A DNA stretch of 64,000 nt from Spirosoma oryzicola (lineage in GTDB: Bacteria; Bacteroidota; Bacteroidia; Cytophagales; Spirosomataceae). Under the pieces are notes generated by a model. The model saw nothing but the letters and a program-made list of their open reading frames with translations, was not told the DNA's origin and ran no database searches. The DNA is taken from contig NZ_CP089538.1 of assembly GCF_021233055.1 (NCBI RefSeq), forward strand, positions 4,976,501 to 5,040,500. Reading direction: 5' to 3'. Shown in pieces: positions 39,852-48,248 of this stretch. Within the stretch, counting starts at the first letter, position 1, and each line of letters begins with the position of its first letter. A program made the translations under genes and the position numbers.

Positions 39852-40199
39852 AAAACTAACAAAAATTAAACTAATTAAACATACAAAGGGAAAAAGTAAC
39901 AAAGGACGCGAAACAGGTACCAAAGCATACATCAGGCAGAACACTTGGCTGAAACTCAACGGTCTTTGTTGACAATAACGGGACATTAGTTAAAAGATAA
40001 CTACTGCCCCCGCTACAACACAAAGTAAATAAATTTGTTCCAAATCCAATGCAAATGCGCGCTTTTTTTAGGTAGTTCTACGATCTTTATTGCGCTTTTC
40101 TGTGTAAACGGCAAACATTGTATAGCTTTTGTTTGTTAGCTTTGTTCGATCAGTGATACGGGAAAATCGTAACAAGGCACATACGTTACTAGAAGAAGT
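39852..40199. other. Leader region of the cold-shock gene and promoter of PspC gene
   Basis: No ORF is supported in this 348-base divergent gap. It holds a candidate plus-strand promoter at 40118-40144. On the minus strand a weak TTACTTTG near 40030 would give the cold-shock gene a leader of some 170 bases. I could not fold this region. Confidence 0.45.
40118..40144 (+). promoter_or_regulatory. Candidate promoter for the PspC gene
   Basis: TTG at 40118-40120 and TAGCTTTG at 40137-40144 are 16 bases apart, a little closer than usual. The -7 box is perfect and lies 56 bases before the ATG at 40200. Confidence 0.45.
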
Positions 40200-40421
40200 A
40201 TGGATAAGCTCAGGTATTTCGTCGAAAAGCAGGCGTTTGGCGTTTGCACGTTACTGGGAGAGAAGATGAACATCTCGGCCAGCAGCATCCGGCTGTACTT
40301 TATCTACACCTCATTTCTGACCCTGGGGTCACCCGTCGTTTTGTATCTTATCCTGGCTTTCTGGATGGAGATGAGTAAGCACCTGCGCCGACACGCTCAC
40401 CCGACCATCTGGGAGTTATAA
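40200..40421 (+). CDS. PspC-domain membrane protein
   Basis: A 73-residue protein with the PspC pattern: FGVCTLLGEKMNISASSIRL, then a hydrophobic helix (LYFIYTSFLTLGSPVVLYLI) and LAFWMEM. PspC proteins are small inner-membrane proteins, some linked to phage-shock responses. There is a single domain and no other psp gene. It overlaps the convergent glycosyltransferase by six bases at the 3' end. Confidence 0.85.
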   Translation: MDKLRYFVEKQAFGVCTLLGEKMNISASSIRLYFIYTSFLTLGSPVVLYLILAFWMEMSKHLRRHAHPTIWEL

Positions 40422-41447
40422 GTCACGCAGTTCTCTAAACGTCTTCTTCCCTTTTACGAAGTATTGCCAGACAATACTATACGGGTACAACGCAACAGCC
40501 TGTTTCTGTTGTTGTCGTAAGGCTTTACGCTGGCGTCGTAAATAAGGCAAGTGACCGTAAAAGGCAAAATGCGCCCGTATGATGGCCTGCACGTCGCGCC
40601 ACTGACCAACTTTCAGAAAAAGCAAGGACGATACGCCGTCCAGCACCAGCCGCAACAGGATTTTACCCCACAACCAGCCATCGGCGGGCCAGTTCTTGTA
40701 CAGCATAAACAAGCTGTTCCGGTAGTTAAGATACGTTTTGTGCGGATTCGACTTGGGTAGTGTGCCCCCTCCAACGTGGTAGACCGTCGATTGCCCGCAG
40801 GCCCACACCTCGTACCCCAGCCGTTGCAGCCGCCAGCACAGATCAATCTCTTCCATGTGGGCGAAAAAGGTAGTATCGAAGCCACCAGCCTGGTGAAACA
40901 AGTCGGCCCGAACAAACAGACATGCCCCCGTTGCCCAAAACACTTGTTGATTATCGTTGTACTGCCCTTGGTCGGTTTCAAACGTGGCAAAGACACGCCC
41001 CCGGCAAAAGACATAGCCAAGCTTGTCAACGAATCCACCCGCTGCACCTGCATGCTCGAACGTATCCCGCTGGCTGTACGACAGGATTTTGGGTTGACAG
41101 GCGGCAATCTTCGGGTTGGATTCTAGCAACGACAACACCGGCGCAATCCAGCCGGGCGTCACTTCAATATCAGAGTTGGGTAGAACGTAGTAGTGAGCCC
41201 CGCCGTGATGGGTTCGGATGTATTCCAGCGCCATGTTATACCCACCGGCATAGCCACCGTTGTGGGCTAACTCAATGAGCCGAACAGCAGGAAAATTATC
41301 CTGAACGAATGCGACGGAACCGTCTGTCGAAGCACTGTCGGCCACGTAAACCGGATGACCTTCGGCGTATGCGAGCACCGTCGGCAGAAACTTGGCGAGG
41401 AACGATTGACCGTTATAATTTAAAATAACAATTGCGAGGGTATCCAC
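40416..41447 (-). CDS. Glycosyltransferase family 2
   Basis: A 343-residue GT2 enzyme in the style of rhamnosyltransferases. The N-terminal nucleotide-sugar fold has LAIVILNYNGQSFL, then VADSASTDGSV and the metal/donor motif LPNSDIEV. The acceptor region has EIDLCWRLQRLGYEVW. The donor sugar is not known. There is no ATG at the front. The longest frame begins at a TTG (41492) inside a hairpin loop, whereas a GTG at 41447 places the family start VDTLAIVILNYNG; the GTG is preferred but not certain. It lies downstream of ybaB on the same strand. Confidence 0.82.
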   Translation of the reverse strand: MDTLAIVILNYNGQSFLAKFLPTVLAYAEGHPVYVADSASTDGSVAFVQDNFPAVRLIELAHNGGYAGGYNMALEYIRTHHGGAHYYVLPNSDIEVTPGWIAPVLSLLESNPKIAACQPKILSYSQRDTFEHAGAAGGFVDKLGYVFCRGRVFATFETDQGQYNDNQQVFWATGACLFVRADLFHQAGGFDTTFFAHMEEIDLCWRLQRLGYEVWACGQSTVYHVGGGTLPKSNPHKTYLNYRNSLFMLYKNWPADGWLWGKILLRLVLDGVSSLLFLKVGQWRDVQAIIRAHFAFYGHLPYLRRQRKALRQQQKQAVALYPYSIVWQYFVKGKKTFRELRDL

Positions 41448-41462
41448 GGAACTCGTTTGTGG

Positions 41463-41506
41463 TTTGTCGTTCGTAGCTGCGTGATAGACCAACTACGAAC
41501 GACAAA
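41463..41506. repeat. Inverted repeat at the 5' end of the glycosyltransferase gene
   Basis: Perfect 14-base arms (41463-41476 and 41493-41506) enclose a 16-base loop that contains the alternative TTG start. It lies between the ybaB stop and the glycosyltransferase GTG. No T run follows. It may be a weak ybaB terminator or a leader structure. Confidence 0.6.
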
Positions 41507-41521
41507 TTTACAAACACTTTC

Positions 41522-41851
41522 CTACATTAAGCCGTCCAAATTGAGGCCCGGAATATTTGGCAACAACCCTTCGGTAGCCTGACGCAGGTGCTCCCGCGCT
41601 TTGGTTTCTATATTACTCATCGCTTTATTGGTGGCGGCAACGATCAGATCCTGCAACATTTCCCGATCTTCCGGTTTGATCAGATCAGGATCAATGTCAA
41701 TTGTCAGAATATGTTTCAGACCATTAACCGTCACTTTAACCAGGCCCGCTCCCGACTCGCCGGTTTCCGTAACGTTACTAAGCGTCTGTTGCGCGTCCTG
41801 CATCCGGGATTGAACTTCCTTCATTTTCCCGAACATGTCCATCATGTTCAT
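41522..41851 (-). CDS. YbaB/EbfC family nucleoid-associated protein
   Basis: A 109-residue YbaB/EbfC protein, which binds DNA as a dimer. The pattern MMDMFGKMKEVQSRMQDAQQ, then VTVNGLKHILTIDIDPDLI and the C-terminal helix (DLIVAATNKAMSNIETKARE) fits the family. In many bacteria it lies next to dnaX and recR; neither is here. The start at 41851 or 41845 cannot be decided. A single -7 candidate (minus-strand TATTTTTG at 41916-41909) precedes it. Confidence 0.9.
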   Translation of the reverse strand: MNMMDMFGKMKEVQSRMQDAQQTLSNVTETGESGAGLVKVTVNGLKHILTIDIDPDLIKPEDREMLQDLIVAATNKAMSNIETKAREHLRQATEGLLPNIPGLNLDGLM

Positions 41852-42286
41852 ACTGTATCTTTTTATATCTTTTGATCGGCTGTAAAGCTAGCGTTTAAAC
41901 GACTCTGGCAAAAATAGGCTATCAGGCCTATCTCCTATTACCGCAATCGGGTCGTGTTTGTTTTCGTAGCACGCCGATCTCACCAAATACAGGGCAAAAA
42001 GCGTTAAAACACGAGCGACCATCCTTACCTGCTCACCTATTTCGAATACTGTTTACGACTTATAGCCAGGACAGTATCGTTCCGTATAGCGGTAGCGAAC
42101 TAGCTTTCGATGGTTACCGAAATGGCAATATGATTAATACCTACTATGTGGCCTAATATCTTGGAATACAGTCACATATCCTATCTAAAAAGCCGTTCGT
42201 GCAATCACGGTTGTTCGTATGGCTAGGCGTGGATTTGGGCAAATTACAGATATCCCGTTATCTTCGATGGCGAATAGTCTCTACAA
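41852..42286. other. Divergent gap between ybaB and the GalU-like gene
   Basis: This 435-base stretch holds no convincing ORF. It has a minus-strand -7 candidate at 41909-41916 for ybaB, and a plus-strand promoter at 42234-42266 for the GalU-like gene. The middle has no clear hairpin or repeat. Confidence 0.5.
42234..42266 (+). promoter_or_regulatory. Promoter for the GalU-like gene
   Basis: TTTG at 42234-42237 and TATCTTCG at 42259-42266 are 21 bases apart; the -7 box differs from TAnnTTTG only by one C. The ATG at 42287 follows 20 bases later. Confidence 0.55.
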
Positions 42287-43246
42287 ATGAAAGTAAGAAA
42301 AGCAGTTATCACCGCAGCAGCGCGCGGAGAACGGTTATATCCGGTAGCCGATACGATACAGAAGGCCATGCTCCCCGTTATCGATATCGATGGTTTGCAC
42401 AAGCCAGTTATTCAAGCCATTGCCGAAGAGGCTTTTCTAAGCGGCATTGAAGAAATCTGCGTCGTCTGCGCCCCCGGCGATGGAGAACGCTACATCAATG
42501 CCTTCACGTCGTTGCGCGACAATCTGGTTAAGTCATTCAAGAACGTAGACTGGGCTCGTGAGGAAGCCGAAAAAATCGATAACCTTATCAGTCGTACACA
42601 GTTCACCGAACAGCAGGAACCGCTGGGCTACGGCCATGCCGTTCATTGTGCTAAAGACTTCGTGAACAGCGAGCCATTCCTGTTGCTGTTAGGCGATTAT
42701 CTGTACATTTCTAACCTCACCAGCAAACGTTGCGCTGCCCAACTGATCGAGTTGGCTACGCAGGAAAACTGTTCGGTGTCTGCCGTCAATCCTACAATCG
42801 AACACCTAATCGGTCGCTACGGCACGCTAACGGGCAAGCACGTTCCCAACATGCCCGGCGTTTATCAGATCGAAAAAATTATTGAAAAGCCGTCCCTGAG
42901 CGTGGCCGAACTGGAACTGCAAACACCCGGTCTGCGCGTGGGTTATTACCTCTGCTTCTTCGGGATGCACGTCTTTACGCCGACGGTTTTCGATATTCTT
43001 CAGAAACAGATCGCGCAGGGAAGCACCAATGTTCTGCTTACGCCTACGTTACAGGAACTGGCCGAAACCGAAAAATACCTGGCGCTTGAAGTACAGGGTA
43101 ACCGCTATGATCTGAGCGGACGCCAGGGTCTACTACGGGCGCAAATGGCTTTAGGACTGGCGGGTGTCGCTCACGACGAAACACTAACGTCGATGGTAGA
43201 GCTTCTGGCCGAAACCAATACGCGTAAGGCAAAACTGGTTCAGTAG
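42287..43246 (+). CDS. GalU-like sugar nucleotidyltransferase
   Basis: A 319-residue GT-A nucleotidyltransferase most similar to UTP-glucose-1-phosphate uridylyltransferase (GalU). Features retained: the lysine of TIQKAMLPV, the motif GYGHAVHCA, and an acidic metal site in LLGDYL. The usual GLGTR loop reads AARGER in TAAARGERLYPV, so the nucleotide-binding loop has changed while its Arg remains. It should form a UDP- or other NDP-sugar, but the true substrate is uncertain. It lies 65 bases upstream of the kinase-pyrophosphorylase fusion, almost certainly in one operon. Confidence 0.8.
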   Translation: MKVRKAVITAAARGERLYPVADTIQKAMLPVIDIDGLHKPVIQAIAEEAFLSGIEEICVVCAPGDGERYINAFTSLRDNLVKSFKNVDWAREEAEKIDNLISRTQFTEQQEPLGYGHAVHCAKDFVNSEPFLLLLGDYLYISNLTSKRCAAQLIELATQENCSVSAVNPTIEHLIGRYGTLTGKHVPNMPGVYQIEKIIEKPSLSVAELELQTPGLRVGYYLCFFGMHVFTPTVFDILQKQIAQGSTNVLLTPTLQELAETEKYLALEVQGNRYDLSGRQGLLRAQMALGLAGVAHDETLTSMVELLAETNTRKAKLVQ

Positions 43247-43311
43247 CCGTTGACCGCCAATTTCCATCTCCAACAAGCCAAGGCGTCTACCCGCTTATAA
43301 AAGAAGGCCAC

Positions 43312-46300
43312 ATGAATGTTTTCATCGAAACAATAACCTCCACTGATCCCACTACACGAAACCGATCCTTTTTTGAGTTAAGCCGCAATTTATCCGCCAA
43401 TAATCTACTAAACGCCCTGCGTGAACTGGACGACTTTCGAAAGTCCACGCCGAACTTATACGATAAAGTTAGAGCGATTCTCTTTTTATACGCTGGTTTC
43501 CGCTTTTTCCTGATGGAAGCCAAAGAGACGCCCAGTATTGGCAAAATCCCCTACGCGGGTTTCGAGGATTTATTGGCTCGCCGGTTCGAGCAGGCAATTG
43601 CGACATTCTTGCAGGATCTGGATCGGCAAGGCCCCAGCGCTCCATTGTTCAGTGCGCTGGCGGATAGCTACCATCATCTGTCTTTCCAGATTCTAGCCGA
43701 TCAGGTTCGGAAAAGCGTTCGCTCGAGCAAAGGCAATCAGTGGATGTTCCGCGTTGGCCATCAGGACGAACACCCCATCCGTATTCATCCCAAGTTGCTC
43801 CAACGGGCGGAAAATTCTCTTTTCTATCCTGTTCTGCACGAGCAAACCTCCGTTCGGATGGATTTGACGCACAGCGGCTGGTCGGATATTTTCTTTCTGG
43901 GAATGGATTACCCCGAAGGTGCTCGGGTCATCAATATTTCCATTGACCTCGGCGTATTCGGGCGCGACAAAGACATTCGTCCGCCCCTGCATTGCTACGT
44001 CCGCGTTATTTCGGAGCCGGTCCTGCGCCTGACCAGCGTTGACCTGAACACAACGAAAGACGTTCATGATCTAGCCGACCTGTTCAATTTTGGAAACGAT
44101 TACCTCAGTCTGGTGAAAGCCGGGGTTATCGCGTCGGGCCTGATTCCACCCTCGTTTGAAGGAACCAATCAGTCGCTGGCTGCTATTCTGGCCCGGATTG
44201 TCGCTCCTGGCATGGGTATCGAACTCGTCACGAAGGTCAACGACATTCCGAAAGGATCACGGTTTGCGGTTTCGACCAACCTGCTGGGTTCCATCATTAG
44301 TCTGCTGATGCGGGCTTCTGGACAGACGCGCAATCTGGAAGGCGGTCTGGAAGAAAGTGAACGCCGACTGGTCGCATCACGCGCCATTCTAGGCGAGTGG
44401 ATTGGTGGTTCGGGGGGCGGCTGGCAGGACTCCGGCGGTGTTTGGCCAGGCATCAAAGCCATTCAGGGTACGTTCGCGCAGGAAGGCGATCCCGAATTTG
44501 GTATCAGCCGGGGTACGTTGCTCCCTCGTCACCGCGTCTTGCAGGGCGACGATGTGCATCCCGACATTGAGCAAAAAATCATGAACTCGCTGGTGCTGAT
44601 GCACGGCGGTATGGCGTCTAACGTCGGCCCGATTCTGGAAATGGTTTCCGAGAAATACCTGCTCCGGGGTGATAAAGAATGGGCCGCCCGTCAGCAAACA
44701 AACCAGATTTTCGATAACATCCTGGGTGCTATCAAAGAAGGCGACATCAAGAAGCTGGGTGCCAACACCGCCCGCAACTGGGAATATCCAATCAAGACGA
44801 TTATTCCCTGGGCGTCTACGTACTTTACCGAACAGCTCATCGCCAAAGCCAAAAAGCAATTCGGCGATGACTATTATGGCTTCCTGATGCTTGGCGGTAT
44901 GTCGGGTGGCGGTATGGGAATGTTTGTTAATCCCGATCACTACGAAGACTACAAGATGCGGGTGCTGGACATTCTTCGGACAACCAAGAATGAACTCTCC
45001 GATTCGCTACCCTTTGCGGTGGAGCCTGTGGTCTACAACTGGACGATCAACAAAAAAGGCACCTGGTCTACCCTGCATGAAGGTAATGATGCCCTGATGC
45101 CGGAACAGTATTACGGTATTCACGTGTCAGAACTGGTGCGCAAAGATCCTAGCTCAATTCCGTACGTCCGCCGGGCCGAAATCGATTATTTTACGACCTA
45201 CTGCGAGCAGAATAACCAGGCGTATCCGCTGTTGCGTACCATCGTCAGTAATCTGTTTAAGGTATCGGACCCTACCTCACAGGGTAATCGTAGCGCCGAA
45301 AACGAGAAAGCTGACCGGATTAAGAAAGAAAACGGTTTCGACTTCATTCAGCACGAAGAGATTCGGGAGGAATTGCAAAAAGGCCGAATTGGATTGGCCC
45401 GTAACCGCCTGCCCGTTGAAACCTTAATTGAGGATGTTCTCCCCGAAGAAATTGCCCAGCTCGATGCGTTAACGGCTTTGGCCAGCGCGGGTGAAGAAGC
45501 CATCCGATCCGGAAAGGTAGCCGTACTAAGCCTAGGGGCGGGTATAGGAAGCCGCTGGACAAAAGGAGCCGGTGTGATTAAAACCATCAATCCGTTTGTC
45601 GAGATTGAGGGGGTACACCGAAGCTTTCTGGAAATTCACATGGCCAAATCGCGGAAAGTGGCCGAGCGGTATGGCGCTACGATTCCTCATGTCGTGGCGA
45701 CCAGCTATCTGACCCACGAACCGATTCGAAAAAAGCTGGAACAAACCCGCAACTTCGGTTATCCGGGTCCTACCTTCCTGTCACCGGGGCGTTCCATCGG
45801 CCAGCGGTTTGTGCCGACCGAGCGCGATCTGCGGTTTATGTGGGAAGAGATGCCTCAGGAAACGCTCGATGAGAACAAGCAAAAAGTGCGGGACGCGGTG
45901 CGGCAAGCGATGATCGGCTGGGCTAAGTCGAAAGGCGAAGGCTCCGATTACGTCGATAACATCGCTGGCCAACGGTTTTCTCCGCTGGGTCACTGGTATG
46001 AGTTGTCGAACCTATTGCGGAATGGTACACTGGCGAAGCTCCTTGCCGACCACCCGCAGGTAGAAACGCTGATGCTTCATAATATTGATACACTCGGTGC
46101 GGACGTTGATCCGGTGGCGCTGGGGTATCACCTCGAATCAGGCAACGTACTCTCGTTTGAGGTTGTCCCGCGTCGGATCGAAGACCGTGGGGGTGGACTG
46201 GCTCGGGTCAATGGCCATATCCGCCTACTCGAAGGCTTGGCTCAGCCCCGCGAAGAAGACGAGTTGAATCTGAGCTACTACAATTCAAATACGACCTGGA

Positions 46301-46659
46301 TTCAGATTGATCCGCTGCTCCAACTGTTTGGATTGACACGCGAGGATCTACAGGCAGGCGATGAAGCGCAACTTGCCAAAGCGGTACGTAGCGTTGCGCA
46401 CCGCATTCCTACGTATGTCACCATCAAGGATGTGAAATACCGCTGGGGACACGGGCAGGAAGACATTTATCCCGTGGCGCAGATCGAAAAACTGTGGAGC
46501 GACATGTCGGCACTGACCGATGTTAAATGTGGCTATATTGTAGTGCCCAGATTCCGGGGACAGCAGTTAAAAGATCCCGCTCAATTGGATTCGTGGGTTA
46601 CTGACGGTAGTAAAGACTACGTTAGCTCCCTGTGTACGTTCACCGAAGTTCAGTCGTAA
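43312..46659 (+). CDS. Fusion of GHMP-kinase-like and UDPGP-type pyrophosphorylase domains
   Basis: A 1115-residue protein in three parts. Residues 1 to about 150 are helical and unfamiliar. About 160-600 resembles fucokinase-type GHMP kinases: NDIPKGSRFAVSTNLLGS near 314 (motif 2, normally glycine-rich GLGTSS), GSGGGWQDSGGVWPG near 365, and GGMSGGGMGMF near 528 (motif 3). From about 730 on it is a UDPGP-family pyrophosphorylase, with LSLGAGIGSRWTKG near 740 and TLMLHNIDTLGADV for the metal site. The altered motif 2 leaves the kinase activity in doubt. Domain order is the reverse of FKP. Together with the GalU-like gene it suggests sugar salvage into an NDP-sugar. Confidence 0.75.
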   Translation: MNVFIETITSTDPTTRNRSFFELSRNLSANNLLNALRELDDFRKSTPNLYDKVRAILFLYAGFRFFLMEAKETPSIGKIPYAGFEDLLARRFEQAIATFLQDLDRQGPSAPLFSALADSYHHLSFQILADQVRKSVRSSKGNQWMFRVGHQDEHPIRIHPKLLQRAENSLFYPVLHEQTSVRMDLTHSGWSDIFFLGMDYPEGARVINISIDLGVFGRDKDIRPPLHCYVRVISEPVLRLTSVDLNTTKDVHDLADLFNFGNDYLSLVKAGVIASGLIPPSFEGTNQSLAAILARIVAPGMGIELVTKVNDIPKGSRFAVSTNLLGSIISLLMRASGQTRNLEGGLEESERRLVASRAILGEWIGGSGGGWQDSGGVWPGIKAIQGTFAQEGDPEFGISRGTLLPRHRVLQGDDVHPDIEQKIMNSLVLMHGGMASNVGPILEMVSEKYLLRGDKEWAARQQTNQIFDNILGAIKEGDIKKLGANTARNWEYPIKTIIPWASTYFTEQLIAKAKKQFGDDYYGFLMLGGMSGGGMGMFVNPDHYEDYKMRVLDILRTTKNELSDSLPFAVEPVVYNWTINKKGTWSTLHEGNDALMPEQYYGIHVSELVRKDPSSIPYVRRAEIDYFTTYCEQNNQAYPLLRTIVSNLFKVSDPTSQGNRSAENEKADRIKKENGFDFIQHEEIREELQKGRIGLARNRLPVETLIEDVLPEEIAQLDALTALASAGEEAIRSGKVAVLSLGAGIGSRWTKGAGVIKTINPFVEIEGVHRSFLEIHMAKSRKVAERYGATIPHVVATSYLTHEPIRKKLEQTRNFGYPGPTFLSPGRSIGQRFVPTERDLRFMWEEMPQETLDENKQKVRDAVRQAMIGWAKSKGEGSDYVDNIAGQRFSPLGHWYELSNLLRNGTLAKLLADHPQVETLMLHNIDTLGADVDPVALGYHLESGNVLSFEVVPRRIEDRGGGLARVNGHIRLLEGLAQPREEDELNLSYYNSNTTWIQIDPLLQLFGLTREDLQAGDEAQLAKAVRSVAHRIPTYVTIKDVKYRWGHGQEDIYPVAQIEKLWSDMSALTDVKCGYIVVPRFRGQQLKDPAQLDSWVTDGSKDYVSSLCTFTEVQS

Positions 46660-46677
46660 CAGTCAAAAGTTTCGATA

Positions 46678-46738
46678 GGGCGTAACCCGTATAAGCGGCT
46701 TTGAACAGAAGTCACGCATACGGGTTACGCCCGCTTTA
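46678..46738 (+). terminator. Terminator after the fusion gene
   Basis: Perfect 15-base arms GGGCGTAACCCGTAT and its complement (46678-46692 and 46718-46732) with a 25-base loop, followed by GCTTTATTTTC. It stands 18 bases after the stop codon at 46659. Confidence 0.75.
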
Positions 46739-46878
46739 TTTTCTTCAGGCGTTTCTAGCCTGCAATGTGCCATTGTTTTTCTGGGCAAAGCAATTATCCA
46801 AGTACCAAGCCCGCACCACAGAGCCGTTTAAAGCCATCCCTTTTCACGTTCTTTGCAGCTTATTAACGTACATTGCGC

Positions 46879-48042
46879 GTGAAGGAACGTGTATCCCGGC
46901 ATTTTCGTCTCTTTTTCAAATCCGAATCATCGAGTGGTAGTGTCCTTTTCGGCTGTGTTATCGCGTCGTTAGCACTGGCAAATTCGCCGTTGGGTAGTGC
47001 ATTCGAGAGGATTCTGGCGCAGGAAATTGGCTTTATTACGACGCACCTGGCGCTTAGGTACCCCATTCTGCTCTGGATCAACGACGGCCTGATGGCTGTT
47101 TTCTTTTTGATGGTCGGCCTCGAAATCAAGCGGGAAGTAGTACAGGGCGAACTGGCTTCGTTCAGAAAAGCCGCCTTGCCCGTTCTAGCTGCGCTAGGCG
47201 GGGTTACTGTTCCGGCTATGATTTATTTATTAATCAATTCCGGCACTACTACAGCGGGCGGCTGGGGTATTCCCATGGCTACCGATATTGCTTTTGCCTT
47301 GGCTATTATCCGGTTACTGGGCAACAAAGTCCCGGCTTCGTTAAAAATCTTTCTGTCGGCGCTGGCTATTACCGACGACCTGGCGGCTATTCTGGTAATC
47401 GCTATTTTTTATTCTGCCGATATCCATGGTTTGTACCTGGCCTATGCAGGAGTTATTCTGTTGCTATTGCTGACGTTTAATCGTCTGGGTGTAACAAATC
47501 TTGCCTTTTATCTGCTACCGGGCATGGTGATGTGGTACTTCATCCATCATTCGGGTATTCACGCTACGATCGCTGGCGTAGCTACGGCTTTTACCATACC
47601 AATTACACAGCAAGCAGCCAAATCTCCCCTGGAAAAGCTGGAACGTGCGCTGCTAAGACCAGTCAACTTTTTTATTATTCCTCTCTTCGCGCTGGCAAAT
47701 ACCACTATTCGTTTCGAACAGGGCATGATCGAGGGCCTTACGACACCGCTGGGAATAGGCATTGTACTGGGTTTACTGATCGGAAAACCGTTGGGCATTT
47801 TTTTATTCTCCTTTTTATCGGTGAGAACAAACCTGTGTGAACTACCCACAGGAGCGCATTGGAAACACCTTGCAGGAGTAGGAATCCTGGGTGGTATTGG
47901 ATTTACTATGTCGATTTTTATAACGTTTCTGTCCTTCGCCGACCAGCCTCAATTGCAGACAGCCGCCAAATTTGCCGTGCTTACTGGCTCCGTTTTATCG
48001 GGCGGCATAGGCTATTTTTCCTTGCTGGTGATATCAAAATAA
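46879..48042 (+). CDS. nhaA: Na+/H+ antiporter NhaA
   Basis: A 387-residue NhaA, an inner-membrane antiporter that exports Na+ in exchange for protons. The ion-binding aspartate pair lies in ALAITDDLAAILVIAI, and the entry motif WINDGLMAVFFLMVGLEIKR is intact, with about twelve helices. No ATG is near. A GTG at 46879 or a TTG at 46873 can serve as the start; both lie a few residues before the first helix. It is separated from the fusion gene by a terminator, so it is probably on its own transcript. Confidence 0.95.
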   Translation: MKERVSRHFRLFFKSESSSGSVLFGCVIASLALANSPLGSAFERILAQEIGFITTHLALRYPILLWINDGLMAVFFLMVGLEIKREVVQGELASFRKAALPVLAALGGVTVPAMIYLLINSGTTTAGGWGIPMATDIAFALAIIRLLGNKVPASLKIFLSALAITDDLAAILVIAIFYSADIHGLYLAYAGVILLLLLTFNRLGVTNLAFYLLPGMVMWYFIHHSGIHATIAGVATAFTIPITQQAAKSPLEKLERALLRPVNFFIIPLFALANTTIRFEQGMIEGLTTPLGIGIVLGLLIGKPLGIFLFSFLSVRTNLCELPTGAHWKHLAGVGILGGIGFTMSIFITFLSFADQPQLQTAAKFAVLTGSVLSGGIGYFSLLVISK

Positions 48043-48248
48043 TAAACTTGCTGAGCATAATCCTTAGTTTATTATACTCACCGATCAACAACTTTTTTCT
48101 TGATAATTAGTTACTTACACCAGAAGTGAATTCTTAACAAATCTTAAAAACAGCTCTTCGTTTAGCGGCAACAAACCAAAATTCGATTTCTTACGTTAGG
48201 CTTTTAATAGGTTTTTAATCCCGTTTTAATGTTAACACTTTTGTAAGT

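Noticed and set aside
42199..42450. 83-codon plus-strand frame at the GalU-like start
   Set aside because: Overlaps the promoter and the gene in another frame.
46701..46940. 79-codon plus-strand frame before nhaA
   Set aside because: It overlaps the terminator and the nhaA start in another frame; no family.
48043..48248. AT-rich gap before the secretion operon as a transferred island border
   Set aside because: No repeat, tRNA or integrase supports this; the genes on both sides look native.
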